From: Methylococcales bacterium
Lineage (GTDB): Bacteria > Pseudomonadota > Gammaproteobacteria > JABHGC01
DNA: 36,494 bases
Reading direction: 5' to 3'
NCBI GenBank assembly: GCA_018672285.1
Contig: JABHGC010000004.1
Location: forward strand, 1 to 36,494
Shown piece after piece: positions 1 to 12,000 of the stretch. The position numbers were made by a program, and so were the translations under genes. How positions within the stretch are numbered: position 1 is the stretch's first letter; each line of letters opens with the position of its first letter. The notes under the pieces were generated by a model. It worked only from the letters and a program-made list of their open reading frames with translations, made no database searches and was not told where the DNA came from.

Positions 1-21
1 GTCACAATATAAATTGCATAT

Positions 22-36
22 TGAGAATTATTCTCA
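22..36. promoter_or_regulatory. Fur-box-like 7-1-7 palindrome
   Basis: The sequence TGAGAATTATTCTCA is a perfect inverted repeat of two 7-base arms around a single T. It fits the 7-1-7 architecture known for Fur operators (TGATAAT-N-ATTATCA), with one symmetric change per arm, and flanking A/T bases that extend the usual match. It lies 1 base beyond the adhesin stop codon, with an AT-rich stretch (1-20) to its left that could hold a -10 element. Inference: it controls an iron-responsive gene beginning outside the left edge, not the adhesin. No T-run follows it on either strand, so a terminator is less likely. Confidence 0.5.
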
Positions 37-37
37 T

Positions 38-3000
38 TTACCCTGGATATGGATGCTGTAATTGAAAGTGTTTAGTGATAATTATGCATACGCTTCTATT
101 GTCAATGAATAATATTGCGGTATCCGCACCTAATGTTAGTGTGACTTGTTCTACATTAGGGTTACTCGTGGCCTGCCTGTCAATATTGGCACCTTGAGCG
201 TCTAACTGAAGCTGTCCACGGCTGTCAGCATTAATGTTTAAGATATGATCTAAATCGGTGATGTCTAAAATATCATTTAATGACAGTGTCACGGTGTCAT
301 TATCGTTACTGATTTGTAAGGTTTCAATGTTGCTTACGCTGACATTATCAGTGCTAAAGTTAGTACTGCTATTGAGTACTAAAATATCATCATCTTCACC
401 ACCATCGATGAGCTTATCTAAGCTGTCGTAGGTTAACGTGTCATTTCCTGTGCCACCACTGAGCGTATCACTACCCCCTAGCCCTACAATGACGTCATCG
501 CCAGCTCTAGCAAAAATGATGTCATCATTTTCGCTGCCAATGAGCGTTTGGCTTAAGCCTGCATCTTGAATTTCGATGGTGAGTGTGGTGTTAGATTCAC
601 TGCCGTCACTGTCTTTAACGGTGTACTCTATTTGGTCAAAAACGGGGTCTTGAGCTAGGTTGGCAATGCTGTCTGGTGCTGAATAGTCGTAACTTCCATC
701 CGTGTTTAAAGTGATTTTACCGCCTAATACCGTGGTGAACTCCGTGCCGATTGTGCCACCGGTGATGCTACTGACTGTGCCGCCATCTGCAAGTAAGGCG
801 TCGTTGGTTAGCACGTTGCCTGACGTTTGTTGCCCTTCAAGGACTTGATCGATATCTGCAATTGCTGTTGGCCCGGTGTCGGTTACCTCAATGGTTAAAG
901 TCGCATTGGCACTGTCACCATCGGTGTCTGTTAGGGTGTAACCAATGCTGTCAAATAGTCGTCCTGCGCTGTGGTCTGCATTGGCAGGGGCAATATACGT
1001 GAAGCTGCCATCTGCATTTAATGTGATGCTGCCACCGAGCGTGGTGTTGATGGCGGTGCCAATTACACCACCGGTGATTGCCGTAATGCTTGGGCTATCA
1101 GCGCTTAAGGTGTCGTTGTCAAACACGCTCCCGGTTAGGGTGTTGGCATTACCATTGCTGTCAGTACCTTCTGCGGTGATGACGGTATCATCTATGGCAA
1201 CTACGCCTGTATCATCAATGGTGATGGTTAGAGTGGCTGTGACTACATCACCATCAATATCTTCTAGGGTATAGGTAAAGCTTTCTGTTCTCTCGCCTAA
1301 ACTGTGATCGAGTTGATCAGGCGCGATATATTGATAGTTGCCTAAGCTGTCGATGGCGAGTTTGCCACCTAACCCGGTGGTGAAAAACTGGCCATCCGCG
1401 GTGCCACCAGAAATACTTTTCACACTGACGCTGTCCCCTACATTATTATCATTATTAATAACGTTGCCAGTCGCAGGCGTTGCGCTCCCTTCAGTGGCGT
1501 TATCGGTATCGTCAGTGGCAACCGGTGTGCCGTCTGTGAGGTCAATGGTGAGTGTGCCTGTACTGGTATTACCATCGGCATCTGTAATGGTGTAGCTGAT
1601 GCTATCTTCAATGACATCAACGCCGGTGTGGTCAACGGAACTGGGTGGCGTATAAATATAGCTGCCATCCGCTTGGAAAATAATGCTGCCGCCCTGTGTT
1701 GTGGTTAATGTTTGATTAATGAGGGCGGTGTTGCCACTGGCTTGTGCTGAGGTTAATGAGGTGGCATCGGCAACACTGACATCATTGGTCAGTACATTAC
1801 CTGTAAGCTGTTGATCACTGCCATTGGCATTTTTACCTTCACTAATGCTGTCGAAGTCATCGACAACGGTCGGGCCTGTGTCGCTGATTAATACGGTTAA
1901 TGTAGCGCTGCTGGTGCTGCCATCATCATCGGTAATGGTATAGCTGAAAACCTCTTCGACCGGATCCCCGTTCGGGTTATTGACGCTATCTGGGGCAACA
2001 TAAGTAAAGCTACCGTCAGTGTTGACGGTTAGAGTGCCCCCAGGCGGGGTGGTGAATGGGATGCCAATTGAGCCACCTGTAATACTGATAATACTACTGC
2101 TAGGTGCGCTAATAGCGTCATTTGTGATGAGCTGACCACTCGTGGTGTTGTTGCTGCCATTGCTGTCGCTATCCCCTTCGACGACGGCGGCGATGTCTTT
2201 CACTGCTTTGACATCAGTGTCGGTAATGTTGATGGTGAGAGTGGTGGTGTTGCTGTCGCCATCTTGATCCGTAGTGGTATATTCAAAAACTTCGCTTAAA
2301 GTGCCATTTTGATGGTCAAGTAAGCCATCAACCACATATTCATAGGTGCCATCGGCATTGAGGGTTAAGGTGCCAAATTGGGTTTTAAAGGCTTGGCCAA
2401 CAGTTTGTCCTGTAATACTGGTGACGGTTACGCCGTCTGCTGCTAAGCTGTCGTTGGCAAATATATCGCCGACCGCTTTATTACCGGTGCCTTCTACAAC
2501 GGTATCTGTATCGGCAAGAATCACAGGCTGAGTATCTCCAACGACAAAGTTGAGGATACTTTCAGACGTACTGCCGTCAGCATCACGTAGGGTGTAAGTA
2601 ATGGTGTCGGTTAAGGTGCCTGCACTGTGATCTAAGGTGGTAGGCGGTGTGTAACTGAAGCTACCATCGGCATTGACGGTGAGTTTTCCACCCAATGTTG
2701 TGGTAATTTCAGCGCCAGGTGCAGCACCGTTAATGGCCACCACCTCAGTGATATTATCAACCCCCAGTTGGTCATTATTGATCACGTTACCGGTAACGGC
2801 ATTGGTGACGCCTTCAATGGTGGCTACAAAATCTGGTGTGGCTAATGGTTGGGTATCGTTTACTGTGATGATGAGGCTCTCATCACGGGTGCTACCATCT
2901 GCTGCCGTAACGGTAAAGTCAAAGGTCTCGGTGACCGGGTTGGTGTTGTCAACGCTTTCGGGGGCTTCATAGGTATAGCTACCATCTTGGTTGAAGGTAA

Positions 3001-6000
3001 TGAAGCCGCCTAATGGGGTTGTGGTTCGTAGGCCAATGGTGAAGCCGTTGATGGCGGTAATTTGGTCGGTGTTATCAGGGGTGGTATCACCACTGGTTTG
3101 GTTGTTACCTTCCGTAACGCTATCTAGGTGTTCACCTGGGTTGCCACCGGCACCACCACCGCCATTACCATTGTTCGCGTTGGTGGTAATGGTGAGTACA
3201 GCGGTGGTGGTATCGCCATCTGCATCTTGCAGTACATAGCTAAAGCTTTCTTGTGTGCTATCACCAACAATGGCTGGGGGTGGGGTGTAGGTATAAGTGC
3301 CATCACTATTAATGAGTAATGTGCCGCCAATGGGCGTGGCAAAAGGTTGCCCGTTGACACTGCCACCCTCTATGCTGATGACATTAATACTGTCTGCAGC
3401 AATAAAATCATTGCTGGTGACATTGCCACTGGTGCTGCCGTTTAGGATGACACTGTCGGTGTCGTTAATGGCGACAGGGAAGGTGTCGCCAACCACTAGA
3501 GTGAGTATTGCATTTGAGGTGCTGCCATCGGCATCGGTTAAGGTGTATTGAATCTGATCTAGCACATCACCAAGGCTGTGATCTAATGCACCGGGTGCAG
3601 TGTAGGTGAAGCTGCCATTAGCATTTAATATTAAACTACCTTGGTTGGCTGTGGTAAAGGCTTGGCCTATGTTGCCACCTACAATATTGGTGACAGTTAC
3701 GCTGTCAACCCGTTGTTGGTCATTGTCCAGCACTGAGCCTGATACTTGATTGTTTAAACCATTATTGAGTTGGCTATCACCTTCTATCACTGCAAAGAAG
3801 TCATTCTCCGCGGTGGGGGCAGTGTCTGTGATATTGATACGCAATGTCGCGGTGGATTCGCTGCCGTCACTGTCCGTAATGGTGTAGTTGAATGTATCTG
3901 TTATGGTGACGTCGGTATCTTTGACTTTACTGACATAGTTAAAGCTACCGTTGCTATTTAGGGTGAGGGTGCCGAGTGCCGTTTCAATTGGTTGGCCTAT
4001 TGAGCCACCTGTTATGGCGGTTATCGTGACGCTATCGGCACCTTGTAAATCATTATTGAGAACATTGCCACTGGTACTGTTTTGGTCGCCTTCACTCAAT
4101 GAGGCTGTATCATTGACCGCTTCAGGTTGGGTGTCTGCAATGACAACGTTCAGTGTGGTGGTGGACTCATTACCATCTGCATCTCGAATGGTATAGCTAA
4201 TGGCATCTGTTTGTGGTCGGTTGTTAATGTTGGCGACAGAGGCATCAACCGCATAGGTAAAGTTGCCATTGAGATCGACAGTTATTTTACCGAATGGGGT
4301 GTCGAGTGTTTGCCCTGCAAAATTGGTCTGGCCATTGATGGAAATTAAGGTCACGCTATCGGCTTCTGTTACGTCATTTTGCAGTATGTTGCCGCTGACG
4401 CTATCGGGCTGACCATTGTTGTCATTGTCACCTTCAACAATGGCCGCAAAGTCGATGGCAGCCGTAGGCTTGGTATCTTTGATGGTGATAGTGAGCGCAC
4501 TGCTGTCGCTGCTGCCATCACTGTCGGTGACGGTGAAGGTGAATTCATCGGTGACGGCACCACTAAGCTGGTTGGCATTATCTGGTGCGGTGTAGGTGTA
4601 ATTGCTCTGTGCATCTAGCACTAAAATGCCACCTAAAGTGGTGGTGATGGTTTTGCTCACAAAAATACCACCGACGATATTGGTGCTTTCTGAGGCGGTA
4701 TTGTTGCTAGTGACATTACTTATTGCGCCGCCGTCAGCAGACAGCGTTGTGCTGTCATTGAGAAGGTTGCCAGCTGTTTGGTTGTTGTTACCGTCATTAT
4801 CAGCGTCACCTTCAAATACGGTGTTGCTGTGGGCGACTGTACTCACGTCTGTATCGGTGATATTCACGGTTAAGGTGGCGCTGACGCTATCGCCATCAGC
4901 ATCGCTTAAGGTGTAAATAAAGCTTTCAATGACATTCCCTGCGCTGTTGTCAACTTGGCTTGGCGCCGTGTATTGGTATTGGCCATTTTTCAGTATCAGT
5001 AGGGTGCCACCCTCTGGTGTTGTAAAAGGCGTGCCGACAGGGTTGCCTGCAATGTCGGTGATGCTGACACTGTCTGCTGCTAATTGGTCATTTTCAGTGA
5101 TTAAGTTACCTGTTACTTGATTGTTTGTGCCATTTTTATCGGCATCACCTTCTTCAATGGTGGCTGTATCATCGAGTGCGATTGGCTGGGTGTCGACAAC
5201 GCGTAATGTTTGGCTGGCGCTGCTGATGTCGCCGTCTCCATCGGTGATGGTGTAGTTAAAGCTGTCATCAAGCTGCTCGTTGTTGCTGTGGTTGGCGTTG
5301 GCAGGTGGGGTGTAAGTAAAACTGCCATCTGCATTGACGGTTAAGCTACCACCGAGTGCGGTGGTCACCGTATCGCCGGCATTAGCGGTGGTTAGACCGT
5401 TGTTGCCTGTAAATTCAAAGGTAGACAATTGTGCGCCATCAGCACCTTGTGTATCGTTGCTGAGTACATTGCCATTAATGCTTGCCGTGCCCTCATTCAC
5501 TAATAAGGCATTATCATCAACTGCAGTTGGTTGGTCGTCTGTAATGGTGATGGTGAGGGTGGTGCTGGCAATGTCGCCATCGCCATCAATGACGCTGTAG
5601 TTAATGATATCGGTATCCGCACTTGAGGCGGTGGTGAGGGTGTAACTAAAGGCGCCATTGGCTTCAACAGTGAGTGTGCCTGACGCTGTGGTGACGATGA
5701 ATTGACCGGCACCGTTGGCTGTTACGCCGCCAATGGTGTTCAGCTTAAAGCCGTTGCTGTCAGCGCCGGTGTCGTCATTGTTGAGAATGTTGCCGGTAAT
5801 GGTTGTAACGCCGCCAATGTCTCGGCCACTTCCTGTGGCTAAGGCGCTTTCGTTGACCTCTGCGGTATCTGCATTCGGTGTTGGGGTGTCGTCAGTGATG
5901 CGTAATGTTTCGGTGGCGGTGGATTCGTCACCATCGCCATCACGTACAGTGTAAGTAAATACATCATCAATGCTTGCATCGGCGATAGGGTGGTTTAGTG

Positions 6001-9000
6001 AGGCCGCTGGTGTGTATTCATACGTGCCATCCGTGTGCACGGTTAAAGTGCCTTGTTGTGTGGTGGTTAGTGGCGTGTCAAAGGTGCCGGCAACCACATT
6101 ACCGTTGATATCTGTAAAGGTGAAGCTGGACATTGCTAAACCGACAGTGTCTGCTCCAAGAGTATCGTTAGCCAGAACATTGCCTGATATTTCTGTAGAA
6201 CCTTCTTCAAGGGTGGTGATGTCGTCTTTTGCTACGGGGACTGAATCATCTATTGTAATGACTTCATCGGCGGTGCTAGTGTCGCCATCAGCGTCTTGTA
6301 TAATGTAAGAAAAGGTTTCGCCAAAGGTATTGCCATTACTGTGATCAAGGCTGGCTGGTGCGACATAGGTGTAAGATCCATCGGCAAATACAGTCAGCTG
6401 CGCGCCCAATGGTGTGGTAATGGTTCCACCCACATTGGCTGTGAGAGTGCCGCCACTGCCGTCGGCCATCGAAAAGGTGGTTACAAGTGCGCCATCGGCA
6501 CCTTGGTTGTCATTGCTGATGACGTTTCCGTTGAGTGTTTGGCCTTCGGTGGCAGTTTCATTGCCATCGTTAGCCACGGGCACATCATCCAGTATGTTGA
6601 TGAGCTGGGTGGCGGTGTCTGAATCATTGTTCCGATCATCCGCTAGGGTGTAGTCAAAACTAAACGGGACAGGGTCACTGGGGTCATTGGCATTGCTATG
6701 AGTGACACTGGCAGGAGGGACGTAAGTAAATTGGCCTTGAGGATTAATGGTGAGTTTGCCCCCAAATTGGGTATCGACAGTGATGCTGGCGCCATTAAGC
6801 TGTGTGGTGACACTGGTGCCCGTGTTGTCAATGAAGGTGATTTGAGAGACGGTGGCTTGGTCAGCACCTCTGTCGTCATTATCTAGTACGTTACCATCAA
6901 TGCCATTGGTGCCTTCTAGTACTTCTAAAACAGGGTCGTCGTTGGCGGTGATGTCCCTGTCGTCAGCAATTCGAATGCGGAGCCGAGCTGGGCGGTCTCT
7001 ATCGCCATCGCCATCTTGCAGAACATAGCGGATATCTTGGTTGAAGATATTACGCCCACTATGGTCAACCGGGTTCTCTAGGGTGAAGATGTAATCACCT
7101 GCAGCATGGCTGTCGAACGCACGGGTGAAGACTTGTATGGTGCCTGCTTCAACTGTCGCGGTGATGACACCGTTAGCGTCTGCTGTTTGTCCGGCAACTT
7201 CTACAATAGCAGCGCTATCTGCCCCGACAAAATCATTGGTCAGTAAGTTTCCTGTATCGGTGGGGAGTAGGTTAGCTGGGGTTGGGGTGCCATTGGCGTC
7301 GACTAAATCGGCTTCATTGAGTGTGCCGCCATTATCATTAATGGCGTCTGGTCTATCATCTAGCAATCGGATACGTAATTGTGCGGTGTCGCTATCGCCA
7401 TCACTGTCGGTAATGGTGTAGTTGAAACGGTCGGCAAATCGTTCATTCGCTGCTTGATTGGTGGCATCTTGCAGCGTGTATTCAAAATCACCGGCTTGGT
7501 GATTGGCATCGGTCACCGTGAAAACGGTGAGAATACCGGCTGCCGTATCAATCACGATTTGCCCGTTGACAGGGCTATTGCCATCGACATCGGTAATAGT
7601 GGCGCCGTCTGCACGGACTCGGTCGTTATCTAAGATGTTGCCTCGGCTGATGAGCTGGGCATCTAATTCGGCCAGTCGCGTTGCATCTCCTGCCGCAATG
7701 GCTTTTTCTCGGGCTGTGCCGCCTGCTAATGCGCCTTCATTGACGCTAGTGCTTACATCGTTGCGGGCATCTGGGTTGGTATCTCGGATGATGATTCTTT
7801 CTCTGGCGGTATTTTGATCTCCATCTGTATCTGAGAGGGTGTAGAATAAGTTGTCTTCCACTTGGCCTGCACTGTGATCCACTTGTGCGGGAGGTAAGTA
7901 GGTGTAGTTACCATCGGTATTGATGGTTAAAGTGCCGCCTAAAAAGGTGGTGACGGTGGTGGTGCCGGTTAGGTTTATGGTGATGTCGGTTGCTAAGCCA
8001 TTGGCATCACGGCCGGTAAAGGTAAATTGGCTGATAGTGCTATTGTCGTTGCCAGTAAAATCATTTCTGGTGACGTTTTGGCTAATGGCACTTTCACCCT
8101 CGGTCACGCGGGCGGTGTCATTTCTTGCATTTGGGTTGGTATCAAGGATTGAAATGGTTTCTAAGGCGTCATCAGTATCGCCATCGCCATCGGTAATCAC
8201 ATAACTGAACTGCTCAGCCAGGCTATCGGTGTTGGTATGGTCAAGGCTGCTTTGTGTGCTTAAGGTATAAAACCCACTGGATTGAACAGTTAAGATAGAT
8301 CCTAGCGCGGTGGTTAGAGACTCTCCGGTATTGGCTGTTAATGTTTGCCCGTTTACAACGACTGAGAAAGTCGTGACTTTAGCGCCATCAGCGCCTTGGT
8401 CATCATTGAGTAATACGCTGTTGAAAAAGTTGTCGCCTTCAGTAATGGTCGCGGTGCCATCCACAGCTATAGGAGTGTCGTCTGTGACAAGTACCGCTTG
8501 TGTGGCTGTGGCAGAGCTACCATCATTGAGCTGAAACGTGACATTGAAATCATCGTTTAAGCTGTCATTGTTGCTGTGGTCTGCAGAGCTAGGGGATATA
8601 TAGGTGAAATCGCCATTGGTAGTAACTGTTAAGGTGCCACCAAGTTGAGTGGTTACAGTGCTGCCAGCGGCTGCTGTTTGGCTATTTCCATTGCTGTCAG
8701 TAAACTGAAAATTGGTGATGGTAGCACCATTATTTTGTAATAATGGGTTGGTCAGTGTATTGCCGGTAATGGTTTCTGTACCTTCAATGATGGTGACGGG
8801 GGGTGGTGCATCAATGATGGTGGTTATCACCGATGTTTTGGCGGCATCAATACTGGTTTCAATGCCTGTGGCAGAGGTATTGTTGGTTAAGCTGAGTGCA
8901 AAATCTTCATTATTTTCTGTGACGCCATCGGCAATGGCAGCAAGGTTGAAGTTGAGTTGCTGCGTCGCGCTGCCTGTAAAGGTCACGGTTTGGTTGCTAG

Positions 9001-12000
9001 GGTCAAAGCTGACACCAGTGGTGGCATTTGCCGCTAGCGTTAATGCATCAAGCACACTGCTATAGTCCGCATCAGTGGTGGTGATATTTTGGATGTTAAG
9101 TTGTACGGTGGCTGTTTCATTCTCGGCAAGGGTGCCGCCGCTGTAGCTGATTTGATATTGGCCAGTTTGCCCTTCTACACTGAGGTTGTCGCCAGTGAGT
9201 GCAAATACCAATGCGTTGGCATCGGTGATGGTGGCAGGCAGTGGTGTGGTGTCAGCCGTGACGGTGATACCTGTGGTTGAACCCGGGTTGCTAAGGGCGA
9301 CATTCAGCGTTTCATTGCCTTCTAGAATGGCATCTGTTTGGGCTAAGACTGAAAAATTTAGGGTTGTGTTTGCATTGCCGGTAACTGTGATCGTGCCTGT
9401 TATCGGGTCAAAACTAAATCCATCTGTAGCATTGACCGCGGTCGTGATGGCTGCAATTAGGTCTGAATGATCTGCGGCTGAGGTTGTTTCATCGGTTAAT
9501 GCGATTTGAATGGTGGCAGTTTCGTTATCGGCTAATGTATCACCCCCTAGTGTGAGGGTGTAAGTAATGCTTTCACCTTCATTAGCCGTGGTTTTATCTG
9601 CTGATAAAACGAAGTTAACGGCATCATTGTCGGTAATCGTGGTTGTGGCAACAGCAGTGCTGATACTTGTGTCGACACCCGTTGTTGATTGAGCGTTAGT
9701 TAAGGTGATATTAAATTGTTCATTACCTTCAGCAAAAGCGTCGTTGAGGGCATTGAGGTTAAAGGTGAATGCGGTGGTGCCAGGGGAAAAAGTCAGGGTG
9801 TTGCCCGCTAGCGTAACATTGTTATCAGCGTCAACGGCTGTTTGTATGGCGGTTAGAAGTGCCGCATGGTCAGCTGCGTTGGTTGTTTCATCATTCAATT
9901 GAATATCGACACTGGCGCTTTCGCCGCTGGCCAGTGTGCCGCCTGCTAGAGTGATGGTGTATGCAGCGGTATTGCCCTCGGCAACGGTGTTACTGCCAGT
10001 GATACTAAAGTCTAAAGTATCATTGTCGGTAATGGTGGTGGTGATGGGGGTGGTGTTTGCTGTGGTGGTAACCCCGGTGGTTGAGGTAGGGTTACTTAAT
10101 ACCAGTTCAAATTGTTCTGCCCCTTCAAATAAAGCATCGTTAACGGTATCAATAGTGAATGGCAAGTTGTTAACGCCTCCACCGGTAAAGGTTAGGGTGG
10201 TGCCATCTAAGCTGATGCCGCTGTCTGGCCCTAGGGCGGTGATGGTATCTTGCAAAGCTTGGGTGATGGCTTCTAAGTCATCCGCTGAGGTGGTTAGTGG
10301 GTCAAAGTTGAGGGTAATAGAGGCTTGCTCACCTTGTTGCAATTCACCCGTAAAACCTATGTTAAAGTTTGCCGATTGTCCCTCGGTAACGTTGGTGTCA
10401 CCTGATAAAGTAAAGTTGAGGGTGTCATTATCTATGACGTTGGTGGTAACAGTGGTTTGGTTGCCTAATTCAGCTGTAATACCTGTACTGGAACTTGGAT
10501 TTTGTAGCAAGATTTGAAAGTTTTCATTGCCCTCAAAGGTTGTGTCATCTGTACCTTGGATATCAAAAGATAAGTTACTGGCACCATTGGTAAAGGTGAG
10601 TGTGTTGCCATTGAGGCTGACACCTGCAGTATTGTCCGCCGCAGTTTGTAGCGCCGCGAGTAACGCATCATGATCTGCCGCGGTTGTGGTGAGTTCATTC
10701 AGTGCGACTTGAATAGAAACAGTGTCACCATTACCTGTTGTGCCACCCGAAAGTTGTATCTGATAGCTCGCTGTTTCCCCTTCAGTGATGCTGTCTGTAC
10801 CGCTTAAGTCAAATACGATGGGGCGGTCGGTGACGGTAATGCGCTGGGTTGCCGTGACACTGTCACCATCGCCATCAGTTAGGGTGAAGTTGAAGCTGTC
10901 ATCTAATATATTGTTGGCTGTGTGATCGGCATTGAGCGGAGGGGTATAAACAAATGTGCCATCTAAATTGACGGTTAAGGTGCCGCCAATGAAGGTGGTG
11001 ACGGTACTATTTAATGGTGCTGTTTCTAATTGCCCGGCAGCATTGACAAATTGGAAGCTTGTGAGAGTTGCACCATCAGCACCCTCTGTTGTGGTGTCGA
11101 GTACATTACCCGTTAAAGTGCCGGCATCACCTTCTTGGATGGTCCGCGGTGCGCCATCTTCAGCAGTGGGTGTATCGTCAATCACATTGATGATTTGGGT
11201 GGCGGTTGAGGTGTCGCCATTACTATCGGTAATGGTATAGGTGAAGGTAATGGGGAGGCTGTCTTCAGCGCTGTGATCTGCATTCGCTGGCGGGATGAAG
11301 GTAAACGAACCATCATCATTGACGGTTAATTGCCCGCCTAAAGTGGTGGCAACGGTACTACCCGCTTGAGCCGTTATCAGATTGCCGCCAGGGCCTGTAA
11401 AGGTGAAGGAGGTTAATGTGGCACCATCGGCATTAATGGTGTCATTGAGCAGTAAGTTACTGCTAATGCCTGCTGTTCCTTCACGCAGTGTTAGCACTCC
11501 ATCATCATTGGCAACAGGGGTTGGTTCTACTGCAGCGACGGCCAGTAAAGGGTCGTCAGCATTGAGTACGTCGATGCTCTCATCACTAAAGCCACCAAGG
11601 CCTGTTGTGGTAAAACCGCTGGTGGGGGTGGTTCTTTCGCCGGTGAGCCTTGAGCTGACAAAACTGAACCCTGAGCCTTCTGTGTCAGGTTCTACCGTTT
11701 CAGTGCCTGCACCTGCGGCTGTTGCGGCAAGAATTTCTGTGGGGTCTTCTCCGGCTAAAATGGCGGCTTGAAGTGCTTCCACAGAGGTACTTTGGTCTGG
11801 TGTGTTGGCTAAATTGGTGTTGTCATATACGTCATCATCAATGAGGGCTTGGCTGTTGCGGCCTAAGTCTAGTTTGTTGCCATTGTTAAAGAAAATGGCA
11901 ATTACGCTATTGTTTGCTGTGCTGATAATGTCTGAAAAATAGATCGGGTCGCCAATCGCTAGTGTCCGTGTTATGCCATTTGTTGTTGCTGTGGCGGTGC

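Noticed and set aside
38..110. A possible frameshift near the adhesin C-terminus, since another frame would stop earlier at about position 84
   Set aside because: The open frame continues without a break and the hydrophobic end pattern (ILFID...CIII) is compatible with a type I secretion tail; alignment with homologues would be needed to claim a frameshift.
945..11771. Many open frames of 60-190 codons on the plus strand opposite the adhesin
   Set aside because: They repeat with the adhesin's own repeat period, have hydrophobic low-complexity products (Val/Ser/Pro-rich) and lack ribosome-binding sites; they are shadows of the Thr/Asp/Gly-rich adhesin codons.
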